Shown one piece after another: positions 14,906 to 26,425 of a stretch of DNA of 64,000 nucleotides (the stretch's first letter is position 1; the number at the start of each line of letters is the position of its first letter). The notes under the pieces are model-generated. The model had not been told where the DNA came from. It ran no database searches and worked only from the letters and a program-made list of their open reading frames with translations. The position numbers were made by a program, and so were the translations under genes. The DNA comes from Hypomyces perniciosus. Lineage: Eukaryota; Ascomycota; Sordariomycetes; Hypocreales; Hypocreaceae. The stretch is from contig SPDT01000015.1 in the NCBI GenBank assembly GCA_008477525.1, positions 172,666 through 236,665 on the forward strand, in the 5' to 3' direction.

Positions 14906-17900
14906 ACTTTAAGGCTAATAATAAAATAGCTTAGTAAAGTATAATAATTAAACTTTAATAGTACATTAATATTTCCTGTAATATTTAAATAACCTATAAA
15001 TTTAGGCTTTAAATAATATACTCTTTTTAAGTATTAATAAAGATAATAATAGTAGTGCTGCCCTATTAACTTTTAATTTACTTTAATTTAACTAAACCTA
15101 TTTATTAGGAACTTAAACTTAATTTATAAACTAGGGAAAAAATTAACTTCTATTAAAAGTTGCAAATAAAGGTTAACTATAAATAAAACTATTATCCTAA
15201 AATAGATCTACTATTATCTTTTTAATTAAAAACCCTTTAAATTTAAATTATTAGATAGTAAATCCCTTTTAATATAAACTATACTGTTTTTTGTATATAA
15301 TGTCTATATTAATATAAAAGCTTTAATAAATAATAGCTATATACCTTAAGCTTTTACTAGCTGCGCTTTTATTAAGCAATTTAATATTATTACCTAATGA
15401 CTGCTATTTACTAGGAATTTCCTATTTGTTAATAAAAGTATAGCTAATAAACTTTTAATCTTTTTTCTTATATAAACTATAATTAGGTCCTATAAAGAAC
15501 TCTGCCTCTTTTTTATTATAAGTATCCTTAATAATATACTTATAATCTTTAGCCTTTTATAGCTAAGAAAATATAACTTGAATATTATTTAGGAGTAGTT
15601 AACTATTACTTTTAAATCTTATTACTATTATAACTACTATCGTTTGAAAAGTATAGCTAGCTTTATATAGGTTTTAATAGCAGTTAAAATAAAGAATAAC
15701 TTTATTAAAGCTAATATAAAGAGTATATATTATTAGTAATTAATAGTTAAAGATACTTTAAATAAAGTAAAGCCTAACTTAACTAAAGAACTATACTATA
15801 CTAGTAACTATTAGTTAAAAATACTTTAAAAGAAATAAACTATAACCTAATTAAGGAAGGGGCCTTTAAATTATATATTTTATAAACCTTAATATTAAAC
15901 TGAGATTATTATATCATTATAGGTATAGTAGCATTAATAATAAAGAAATATAAATATAAATAATGCTAAATTAAATATATATAAGGCTACTGCCTGCCTT
16001 TTTAATTTATAGTTAATAATAAAAAGGGAACCCCTATTAAAGCTATTATTCTTACTTTTTAATATATTATTTCCGCAAAACTAAATTAAACTTTAAAATT
16101 AAAAAGTATATTTAAATATAAGAGATATATAGATAATAGCAGCTATAAATTTTATTACTTTTTATTAATAATTATATATCAATATAATAAAAGTAACCTA
16201 AGAGGAGATTAACTAAGCTATTAAAATTAAAAAACTAATATTTACTACTTTATTACAGGTTTTAAATAAGTTTTTTTAATAAATATTTATAAAATAAAGA
16301 GACTATATTAAAGTAAAAATAATATTATTTAAAGAAATATATAATTTTATTAATAAATACTACTCTTTAATATAATTAAAAAATATTATAGCTATTAATA
16401 TTAAGAAATTTATAGCAGGGAAACCTAAGTTTAGTAAGCTAGATATTTTAAAAAAACTACTATTTTAACTATATAACTTATATAACGCTTTCCTGTTAAA
16501 GATAGTAAATAAACTTCCTTTATAATAAACCTAAGACTATAAAATTAAATACTGCTAGGAAAAGACCTACTAAATTAAAAGAATAAGCTATTTTTATTTA
16601 ATAAACTGCAGGTAATAAGAAAATAGTTAGATAATAACTTAGTGAAATGATTTATCTGTAAATTATAAATATAATACGCTACTCCCTTCCTTTTAGCTAT
16701 AAAACTAAAAGGCAGTATTTATATTTATTAAAATTACTAAAAGTTAAATAATATTACTATTAAAAATTAATCCCTATTACTATTAATCTAGGAAACCTTT
16801 AATGCTTTAAGCTATATAAAGGTATATATAAAACTCAATATTATTGCTGCGTTTAATAACCTTTATATCGCTAAAGGGGATATATAGAAAACAGTATTTA
16901 TTATAAGGTTTAGCCTTTTTAAAATATTAATTATATCTTTTAGCCTTTATAATATATTTATTATATTCTAATATTATCTTAACTATACTCTTTATAACCT
17001 TTTTAACTGCATTTATATAGTATACTTTAATAATATCCTTATATATTTATTATATTAAAAGGAGTACTAAATATATATATAGGAAATAGTAGCCTACCTT
17101 TAAAATACTAGCCTTTAAATTAATATTATTATATATAAATATAAAATAATAAAGATAAAATACCTTAGCTTAATTATTACTTTAAACAGACTAGAAATAG
17201 ATTCTATGAAAATTAAAGCTATATTAAACTAGCAATTACTTAAAGGAGTAAAAGACCTATAAGAATTCCTTAACTTTATAAATTTCTATTACCGTTTTAT
17301 TTAAAAATACTTTAAAATAACTGCACTACTAAACAAGCTTTTAAAGAAAAACTAACTATATATTTAAAGAAAGAAATAGCAGGAAGCCTTTAACCTAATT
17401 AAATATACCTTGAAATTAGCTTTAATCTTAGCCCTTTTTAACTATAATAAATAAATAGTCCTTAAAATTAATACTTCCAATTAAATATTAAATAATATTT
17501 TATTATAGTATAATAAAAAAGGCATTTTATACTTTATTATATTTTTCTCTGTAAAGTATAACGCTTAAAAATATAACTATAGAATTTATAATATAGAGCT
17601 TTTAACTATTATTAAAGTAATAAAGGAGTAGCGCTTAAAATTATAAAGTTTATAAGAGTTTAATGTTATTATAAACTATAAAAACCTTTAATACTTTACT
17701 TTAATAAAAGCCTTAAACTAGCAGTAAATCTAATAGTCTAAATTCCTTTTTAGCTTTAACTTTTATATTATTTATTAACCTAGCGTTAAGGCTATAAAGC
17801 TTTACGCTTTAAATAGAGAAGCAGAATATAGGCCTGCGAAATTAAACCCCTTTAAAAATTAAATTAAAAATAGGCAATATACTATTTTCCTATAAAGTTT

Positions 17901-19809
17901 TTTAGCCTTAAAGCTTAGGCAATATTTTAAAAAGAAGTTTTGTTAAATATTGAACTGTCTATAAAGGCTGCCTTTATAGCTATAATAATACTAGTAGAAA
18001 ATAAATAAATTAATAACCTAATTGCAGTAGTATATAAATAAAATACTATAGCGAGAGAAATAGTAATTGCGCTTTAAAACCTTAATATCCGCTTATAGCT
18101 AAAATAGCTTTACAGAAAACTTTAAATTATAATAAATAACTGTTAAATAAAAATAGTAGAACTTACTATTAAAGGCAGCTTTTTATTTCATTTAATAATA
18201 AACTTTAAATATAAATCCTATTTAGAAACTATTTAAGTGGCCTAGCTAGATACTTAGGCAGGTTTAAAACTTTAAACCTTATTAGCTAGATACACTAATA
18301 GCTATAGATTTTAAAAGACACTAAAGTATTTATATAAGCCTATAAACTATATATTAAAATAAAAGCTTTACGATTTTTACTATAAAGCTTCCTTTAATTA
18401 TTATTAGTCCTGTTCTATATATAGTTAAATATCTTTATTAACTATATTATACTACTGCCTAAATTCTATTAATATAATACTATTTATAAATATGTACTAG
18501 TAATAATTTACTGCTTTTAAAAAATATATTTTTTTATACCTATTACTTTACTATTAATAAAGGAGTTAATTAATATATTTATTAATAAAATTTACTGCCT
18601 TTATAGTATATTTAATAATATTATATTAAACTATAGTATATAGTTTATATTAAAATTTTAAAAATAACTTTTAAAGTAATTAAAAGTTATATTAAAATAG
18701 TTATTTGCCTTTTACTTTACAATTAATAACTAAACAAAAAAAATCAATATAAGTATAAAATAATACCTGTAAGCTTTTATTAACTTTTACTAGGATAATT
18801 AAGCCTATTAGCTTTTATTAGCCGAATTTACAGTAAATAATATAGTATTTGAAACTATTAATATATTGCTGTTTTTCATTAATAATAGTTTTAACCTTTA
18901 CTTAAAGATAAAGCTTTTATAGCCCTGCTTACTAAACCTTTCTATAGTAAAGAAAAGAGAGTTTTTCTGCGCTAATATTATTATTAAGTGATTTGAATAT
19001 ATTATTATATAGCTAAAAGCCTTTATTAAAGCTATAAGAAAAAGATATAAAAAAAACATAAATGCATAAAGAAAGATATTACTAGTCTATATTATTAGGC
19101 AGGAAGTCTTTATTAATATATAAAATATAAAGACTAATTAATTAATAAAAAAGCTAAATAATAAATAAGTAGGGCCTTATATAATAATAAAGGTATACTT
19201 ATAAGCCTGCGCTATTGGCTTACTAGAAGGTATAAAGATTTTCCTAGTTTTATATAACTCCCTTTTATAATTTAAGACAGCTACTTTACTATATTTTAAG
19301 TAAAAGATAATTAATAAAGCTAAATTAAAGAATATTTAAGGTAAAATACTAGAAAAAGAAGATAGTATAAATAAAGTATAAAAGAAATAAGAGTTTAAAG
19401 TGCTATTAAATTATTATAATAATAATAAACTCTCTTACTTTCTTAAATAGAAATACTATACTGCTATATAGTAATTAACTAAAGACTTATAAGGTTAAAA
19501 GAGGGTAATATAAGACTTTTATAAAAGAAACTTAAAAAAGCTAGGCCTATTATAATAGGCATTAAAAGGAATTATAAAAAAGGAAAAAAAAGAAATAGCT
19601 AGAAAAAAACCAATACCTATAAAGCGTTAACTAAAGACTATACTGCGCTAAAGCCTATAACTAAGCTATATATTACTAATACTAAAAACTATATAATTCG
19701 CCTTATTTACCTTTATATTAAAAGTATTAAAATAAATTACCTAGAATTTCGATTTATATAAGTAATATAGCTATTTGCGGCTAAATAGTATAATAAAAAG
19801 GGGGGGTAT

Positions 19810-19981
19810 TATTATAGTATTAACTATAATGCAATATTAACGCCCTGTTATATAAGCCTTGGTTATATAACCAGGCCCTAATGCGTTCCTAGCTATAGCT
19901 TTCTATAGAGCCTTAGGGCTTTCTCGCTCTCTATAGCACAATAATAATATTTTCCCTAACCTGCTTTTCTATACCATAATA
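19810..19981 (+). repeat. 3' LTR of element A1
   Basis: 172 bp, immediately after a seven-G polypurine tract (19800-19806). The partner is 1241-1412. It ends ACCATAATA and is followed by the target-site copy AGAAA, where the interrupted copia sequence resumes. Confidence 0.9.
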
Positions 19982-19986
19982 AGAAA

Positions 19987-21090
19987 AGATTATTTATAGT
20001 TTCTTATTTTTTTATTAACCTTATACCTATTAATAGGCCGATTAAAGCTTTACTATAATAGTGTTTTAAGTACTTGAAAGTACTATTAAATTTAGTAGAT
20101 ATATAGTTATTAGAGTCGAATATATAAAAATATAGGAAATTAGTTAATTTTAGCCTATAGGCTGTAGGCTATAAGGGGTGTATTCTATTACTGTAATAAC
20201 TATTCTCTAAAAGCTTTCTAGCCTTTATATACTTATGCGTAAAGGGCGTTATTGTTATTGCTGCTTAAGGCAGCAGTTTCTTTAAGGTATACTAAGTCCT
20301 CCTCCTCTAGTAAATTAAATTAAAGGCGTAATACCTTTTCACATTAAATTGCTATTTAATTATATAAGCTTATAAATATATAAATAAAGGATAGTAAATT
20401 TACCTAATTATTTTCTTTACTTATAGCTTAAAAAAGCCAGTATATAATTAATGTAAGTATTAAATAACTATAAAGTATATAATTAAAGAAAGTAATATAA
20501 GTAAATTAAAGAGGAGTTTATTAAAGAGTATATTAATAATTATTACTAAAGTAAGTAGTATATTACTGAGAGTATATGATGGAAATATACTAAGAGAAGT
20601 CTCTTTTGCCGGCAATTACTGATTTTAAATAACTTTTATAAAGAGGGGATAATAGTATAGTAGTAGGGGCAGTGGCGGTAATAGAGGCAGAAGTAGAGGC
20701 AGCTGCAGCGGGAGTAATTACTAGAGTAGCAGTAGCAGTAATAGGGGCAGGGGCTAGGGCGGCAGCAGTATAGTATATATTAAGAGCTGTATAAGCGAGA
20801 GCTGCAGTAACTGCAGGATAGATAAAGCTAAGGTTAATAGGGGCCGGACTAGCTAGCGTAGGCATAGGAGTAGGAGCTAGAGCAGGAGCCGGTATAGGAG
20901 CAGTAGTAGGTATAGCCGCCTAAGGATAACTAATGCCACGATAAGCTACCTTTAAGGGGCGACTATAACTATACTTTACTAATAAAGTATTCTTTTTCTG
21001 CGATTTTACTATTAGCTAATAAATAAGTAGCGTAAAGGGAATTAGTTAAAAGTATAATATTTATAGTAGGGGCTATACTATTACAGGATA
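19987..21090 (+). repeat. Left arm of the subtelomeric duplication, resumed after A1
   Basis: This continues the copia pol interrupted at 1240. RPIKALLQQ-like text near 20040 corresponds to the copia ADGLTKALPRQ end, and translation runs out near 20100. A purine tract AAGGGG (20173-20178) followed by TGTATTC may be the start of the copia 3' LTR, but the matching site in the other arm reads CGTATTC, so the boundary is unsure. The remainder includes the alanine-rich frame at 20590-20865. It is the inverted counterpart of 61140-62223. Confidence 0.75.
20590..20865 (-). pseudogene. Alanine-rich frame, RIP-altered copy
   Basis: This open frame of 91 codons on the minus strand is rich in Ala, Thr and Ser and ends in SYLKSVIAGKRDFS. 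It is the RIP-altered twin of the 89-codon frame at 61336-61605; the two proteins share their first two residues, a PASP block and the last 14 positions with few changes. No known domain was recognised and there is no signal peptide or membrane segment. It is antisense to the adjacent copia polymerase. It may be a short gene carried with the subtelomeric repeat, or chance coding in a GCN-rich repeat. RIP made no stop codon in it, which is unusual in this window. Confidence 0.35.
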
Positions 21091-21099
21091 TTATTAAAG

Positions 21100-22240
21100 T
21101 TATAAAGTTTTACCTTTATAACTTAAAGCCTATTTAATTACCCTCATAGCCTTTACTTTTAACTAATAAAACTATAACTAAACTAAATAAACCTAATACT
21201 AAACTTTTTTAAGCTATTATTAAAACTATTATTTAGTTAATAATATATACTTAAGTAAATACTAGTTTTCTAGTTTAGTAGCTAGTAAAATAATTCTAAA
21301 GCCTATATAAAAAGCATTTAAATATAGCCTATAACCTATTATAGTATTTAAATAACACTTAAAATCTAGCTATTTAATATACTAGAAAATCTAATCCTAT
21401 ACCTATTAGTTATTATAATAGTAATTTTACTAGGGATAAAAAATTAAATAAATTAACTTATAGCTATATTATAATAGTTACTAATAAGCTAATTAACTGG
21501 AAATTGAAAAGGGGCTTAACTATTTATCTTTCTATACTAAAAGTAAAGTTTATAGCTTTTATAAAAGCTATTAAACAGATTTGGTAATTTATTAGCTTAT
21601 ATAAAAAGGTAAATCAACCAATTAAATAACTAATCTCTTTGCTTATTAATAATAAAGGTATTATTTCTACTTTAAATAACCTAACCATTTATAATTAAAT
21701 AAAATACACTTTATTATAGTTTAATTATATAAGGGAATAGGTTAAAAATAGTATTATTACAGTTAATTATCTGGACACTAGTAAAATAGTTGCTAATAGG
21801 CTTACTAAGCCCCTTTTAAGTTAAAAGCTAAAGAACTTTATAAGTCTCCTTAACTTTAACCTTTTACTTAAAGTTTATATTTAAAGTGCTTTACCCTTTC
21901 CTTTTTATAGCTATATTAACTATCCTCTTTTATTTTTAACTATATTAGCTATTGTTTTTATTTTCTATATTCTAGTTACTTTCCTATATTTAGTTCCTAT
22001 ATTGACTTTAAAGTTATATAAAATAGTATTTATTTTAAAGGGAGTATTAAAAAGGAAGGCTAAAAAGTAAAGATTTTAATACAATTAAATAACCTTTTTA
22101 TTCTTGCTAGACTTAAAATTAAGCCTAACGCAAAGATTAAGCTTTCAAGGAACTTTAATATAAGTTAAGAATTCTCTTTTATTTTTACCAATAATAATTA
22201 AGCTAGGACCAGCTACTTTACCTACCTTAAATTAATATAA
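21100..22240 (+). mobile_element. Copia element F, 3' end (RNase H) with partial LTR
   Basis: Forward translation gives the RNase H end of a Ty1/copia polyprotein. A WKSKRG/SLSTTES-like block lies near 21500-21560 (WKSKRQxTVxLSTTEAE in the family), a NYIRE segment near 21730, and VNYLDTSK then RLTKPLLS near 21760-21820 (ADGLTKPLL). Frames are broken by TAA/TAG. A purine tract (AAAGGGAG) precedes an LTR that begins at 22045 (TATTAAAAAGGAAGG) and matches the start of the solo LTR at 22824 for about 195 bp. It is then cut off by element G sequence near 22240-22250. The 5' part of the element is absent. Confidence 0.75.
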
Positions 22241-22249
22241 TACTTATAA

Positions 22250-24090
22250 TAGGGATTATAAGCAACTTCCCTTTTATAATACTAAGTCTTGGCACTTTAT
22301 ATTAATGTTTTTGTATACAATACTACCAATATACTAATAGTACACTAAAACCTTTACTTATTATAGCTTTAAAGCCTATAAATAGTAGTTTTTTAATTTA
22401 AAAATATATATATTTAAAAAACAATAACAAAAAGTAAAAAATACTATCTTTATAAAGGCAGAAATAAAACTTTATATTAATACTATAACTGCTAAGCTTA
22501 ATATTAAATTAAAAAAGGCTAGTATATTATAATATATTTTAGCTTAAAGCTTAATATTAATAGTAACTATAATTCCTTTATATTTAGTTTATTAAGTTCC
22601 CTTTTAGTCTTTTTTATATTATTAAATACTAAAATTAATACTTTTAAAGGTTTGAAAGTATAAAAGTTAATAGCTAGGCTTTATTTAAGGATTATATAGC
22701 TATTCTTTTTATAGTCTATAAAGTATTTAAAAACACTATAATTTAGTTTCCAGTAAAAATAATAATAATATTGCTATTTAAATAATTTAAGGCTTTATTA
22801 ACTACTGTAGTAGTAATAATATTTAGTAAAAAGGAGGGCTAAAAAGTAAGGATTTTAGTATAATTGGGTCACCTTCCTATTGTAGCTAGACCCGGAATTA
22901 GGCCTGACGCTAGGACCAAGTTTATAGAGGAACTTTAATATAAGTCAGGAAATTTCTGTTATCTTTAATAATAACAATTAAGCTAGGACCAGCTACCCCG
23001 CCTACCCTAGACTTAATATCATGGGCATAATGGCTATTGTGAAAAATCTCGCCAAAATGGTTTCCTGTTTATATAGCCGTGAGTCGATTTAGCTGATTTC
23101 CTATATAAATGAATTTTACGGAAAATAGGAATTTAGCTATAAACGCAATTCTGCCACTATATGCCTATTATTAGGTCGGAGGACTATTATAGAAGACAAA
23201 GCATTATTCCATAATCACTTTTACAATACAGCTATATATTATTAGATATCCTATAGCTTTTCAGTTATTAGATTAGTTACAATTTAATTGTTTAGTCTAT
23301 TGTTTACCTAGTAAACTCTTAGTTGTTTCCTTATTACTGTATTGTATATAGCTTCCTAGAAGCTATATATTAATAAGGTTTAGTATAACTTTGTTATCTT
23401 AATAATATTACAATTAAATTATAGCTTAAAGCTACTTAAAACTTTTATATAAGTAAACAATATACTAGCCTTCCATTTACTATATTATATTAAACACGCT
23501 TTTAAATATATACTACTATAGCTTTTAAAGTATATTAAATAAAAATCCCTTTAATTAATATTAAGGAAAACGTATAGGTTTTTATTAGGGTAGATTTAGG
23601 ATTAATAGTATAGTAATATAAAGTATATTATATTTATATAATAGTTATAGGAATTATTAATAAAAAACTTAAAGTAATCCTTTAAAATTATTAATATAGA
23701 TAAAATAGTTAATAACCCTAGTCAATAAAAACATTAAATAATAGCTTTTTAATACAAAAAATAAAATTAATATTTATTTAGGCGCTATAAAAGTTAAAGC
23801 AGTTTAATAATAGTTTATATATATAATCTTAAACTGCTTAAAGAAAATTATAAACTCCTTTAATTATATAAAAGTAGACTTTTTTAATGCTATTAAGTTA
23901 AAGGCAAAAATATAAATTAACTAAAACCTAATTAATATTTAATTCTTAAAACAATTATATAAAACTTAATAGGGGAAAATAATATTACAGTCTTTCTTTA
24001 AACTATTTAATAAAAAGTTTACTTTTTTTAACTTTAATAAAATAATAAAACTAATATAAAATATTTACTTTTTAATACTTTAGTTAACTT
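22250..24090 (-). repeat. Element G internal fragment, inverted copy
   Basis: Leaving out the solo LTR at 22824-23404, this stretch is the reverse complement of about 32120-33530 (itself carrying a solo LTR at 32665-32836), differing mostly at C/T and G/A sites. It has no intact frame. The right copy keeps more G and C, so the left copy is the more heavily mutated. The meaning of the translated text could not be recognised. The position beside an LTR in the right copy suggests the 5' internal part of an LTR retrotransposon. Confidence 0.7.
22824..23404 (+). repeat. Solo LTR of copia element F
   Basis: A 581-bp insertion into element G, flanked by the target duplication ATATT (22819-22823 and 23405-23409). 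It begins TAGTAAAAAGGAGGG (TG-start before RIP) and ends TTAATA (TTAACA). The right-hand copy of G (32840-33530) lacks it, which confirms insertion. The first ~200 bp match the LTR of element F at 22045. No internal element sequence is present, so it is a solo LTR left by LTR-LTR recombination. It is among the least RIP-altered pieces of the left half. Confidence 0.78.
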
Positions 24091-25639
24091 AAATGCTATT
24101 AAATAATATTTAATTTTAAGGCAGGTTTAATAAAGGGAGTAAATATATTCTATAATTATTAGCTAGCAAAGCTATAAAAAGTTAATTATAATATTATTAA
24201 TACTTAAAGATATATTTTTTATATTTATTATAGCTACTGCCGCTTTATTTAACAAAACTATTACAGGGAGTTAAATTTATTATTATTAGTTGATTAAAGA
24301 CTATAAATCCTTAATATTATTAACTACTATATATCTTTTAAGTATAGTATTATAAAAGGCAGTTGCCTTTTTTTTAAAAAGTAAAAACATAGTTACTAAT
24401 CTATAATAGCAGTAATTGAAAGACTAATAATAGCTTTACTTAATAAACTATATAAAAGATATCTTTACTTTCTTTAACAGTATTAATAATATTTTACTAA
24501 TATACCCTTTTAGTGTTCTTTACTGTTTTTTTAAAGGATTTCCTAGTATTATAAAAATAAATATTTAATAGTATAGCTGCAGTTTTTTTAGCAGTTAAAA
24601 CAGTTTAATAGTTTTTTTTATACTAAGCGTTTTACTATAGTTAAAAAGGTAAATACCTTAATAATCGGCTTATTATTTAAGTTAATTTATAAAAGAGTAA
24701 TAATAAAGCCTTAACTACTTAATCTATAACTATTATTATTAATTAAATAAAAGGGAGGAGTTAAATCCTTTCTTTAATTAATATTAAAAAGTAGTCTTTA
24801 TTATTATCTCCTTTAACCTTTAATCCTTTAAAGGGTATTAGGCAATTAGTTAAAGTTAAGATTATAATATTTAATATAGTATAGTTAAAGCTAGTAAATA
24901 AATATTCGTTTAATATAATATCTGTTAATAGGATATTTAAAAATATTAAATTAATTATATTATTAAATATATATATCAAAGTATTTAATAAGTTAAAGAG
25001 AAAGAGGCTAGCTTTAAAGGCTTAATTAATTATTAGTATACTTTAGTTTTAATTATTAGCTGCTTACTATAAAGAGTATATTATATTAAAGTCTTTTATT
25101 ATTAAATAGTTTTTAATAATTAGTTATATAAATAAAGTTATAAAGGTATTATATATAATATATTTTCTATAAAGGTTAATAGTTATAATTTTATTAATAT
25201 AGACTTATAAAAGGTCTTAAATAGTTTTAATAAATAATTACTTAACTAAAATACCTACTCTCCTCTTTATATATATAAAAACTTAAGGTTAAATATTATA
25301 GTTAATTTAAGTTATTATTAAAGAGAAGGTTTAAAATTCTTTATATATTAGTATATAATAGTAGCTTTTTTTAGTAATATTAGTATATAGTTTTTATATT
25401 ATAATAATATTATAGCCCTTTTTTACTGTAAATGTCAAGGCAGTATTATATATTAAGTTTACTTTACTAATATTAACTTAAAATATCCTTTAAGTTTTAT
25501 TATTTTTATAATATAAATTTAATTGTTTAAAATTTATTTAGATTCTTAAAGGAGACTATTTTTAAATATTGCCTTTTTTTTAGTATTTAATACTATAATA
25601 CCCTTTCTGTTACTGCTATATATAGTAATAAAGGGGGGC
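24091..25639 (+). mobile_element. Probable 3' internal part of element G, degraded
   Basis: This AT-rich stretch has no intact frame. It ends in a polypurine tract (AATAAAGGGGGGC, 25627-25639) directly before an LTR, so the last portion should be the 3' internal region of a plus-strand LTR element. Polymerase motifs could not be identified. A 72-codon open stretch on the minus strand at 24761-24979 is low-complexity and not regarded as a gene. The switch from inverted G sequence on the left to this plus-strand portion near 24090 indicates a rearrangement. Confidence 0.45.
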
Positions 25640-25990
25640 TAATAGCTATTATATTTTAAGTAGTATTTAAAGGCTTAAAGGCAAGGGGGTAGGTCTATTT
25701 AGAGATTTCTACTCTTTATTACTATACTTTTTATAGTTTTATATTTAAAAGGTATATTAGCTCTTTATAACTATATAAAAGCTTAGTTAAGTATTATTAA
25801 TATATAGCTTTATATACTTTAAAGCAGTAAATATATTAAATATTTAATAGGTACATTTATATTTTATATTTAAAGCTACTATAAAACAGTATTTAAATAT
25901 CCTTTTATATATTTATTGAAAGTAATAGTTTTAGTAGTTTTTATACTATATTAAGATTACTAATTTTCCTATTATAGAAAATATAGTTAT
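25640..25990 (+). repeat. LTR of element G (3' LTR)
   Basis: This follows a six-G polypurine tract and begins TAATAGCTATT (TGATAG before RIP). About 350 bp match 31796-32150 in direct orientation. The end is approximate because similarity fades gradually. Confidence 0.6.
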
Positions 25991-26254
25991 ATACTTTTTT
26001 TTACTGCAGTTATAGGTTATTAATATATCTTGATACTAAAAGCGTTTATAATACTTTATAAAGTCGCTATACTATAACCTAGCAGCTAATAAATAATAAA
26101 GTTCCTTTTATAAAATTAGTAGTTTTTTAAGGCATTTTAAGTTAGCTATTAATTTAAATAGGCAATATATATTAAGTATATTTTCTTTTTATTAGCTTTT
26201 AAAGCTAGTCTTTAGTTTTACTTTAACCTTTTATTAAAGGAAAGTAAATATAAG
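25991..26254. other. Unassigned RIP-degraded spacer
   Basis: 264 bp between the G LTR and the A2 LTR. There is no frame and no confident match elsewhere in the window. It is probably the flank into which G and A2 inserted, or the end of the G LTR. Confidence 0.4.
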
Positions 26255-26425
26255 TATTATGGTATAGAAAGGCAGGTTAAAGCAAATATTATTCCTAACT
26301 ATACCTTTCCGTAAAGCCTTAGGGCTTTACGGAAAGGTATAGTTAGGAATATATTAGGGCCTAGTTATATAACCAGAGCTTATATAACAGGGAATTAATA
26401 TTGCATTATAGCTAATGCTATAACA
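26255..26425 (-). repeat. A-family LTR carrying a perfect palindrome
   Basis: 171 bp, starting TATTATGGTATAG and ending CTATAACA. Unlike the other three A-family LTRs, its centre is a perfect inverted repeat with 29-bp arms (26290-26318 and 26323-26351) and a 4-base loop TTAG. In the related LTRs the left arm position instead reads as a divergent segment. Confidence 0.85.
26290..26351. repeat. Perfect 29-bp-arm palindrome inside an LTR
   Basis: The left arm 26290-26318 is the exact reverse complement of 26323-26351, separated by TTAG. A 62-base perfect hairpin has survived in a region otherwise scattered with independent RIP changes, so it is either recent or kept alike by intra-hairpin correction. 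Confidence 0.9.

Larger units (their letters stand above)
1241..19981 (+). mobile_element. Gypsy element A1 (complete, host of nested insertions)
   Basis: This is a Ty3/gypsy retrotransposon with 172-bp LTRs at 1241-1412 and 19810-19981. The flanking 5 bp, AAAAA (1236-1240) and AGAAA (19982-19986), are one target duplication that differs only by a RIP-type G/A change. Its own sequence is 1241-2862 plus 14911-19981, about 6.7 kb. The rest is element B. Visible domains are a gag zinc knuckle relic at about 2714-2755 (CFYYKKAGYSLN for C-x2-C-x4-H-x4-C), RT YIVYFNNIL at about 17012-17040 (YxVYFDDIL), and an FYYRFI-like RNase H-proximal segment near 17280. An integrase C-terminus and chromodomain-like text lies at 19150-19560. 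A purine tract ending in seven G precedes the 3' LTR. Stop codons throughout make it dead. Confidence 0.88.

Noticed and set aside
24761..24979. 72-codon open frame on the minus strand
   Set aside because: Low-complexity Ile/Leu/Asn text from RIP-saturated DNA, no homolog in the paired elements, no gene-like features.
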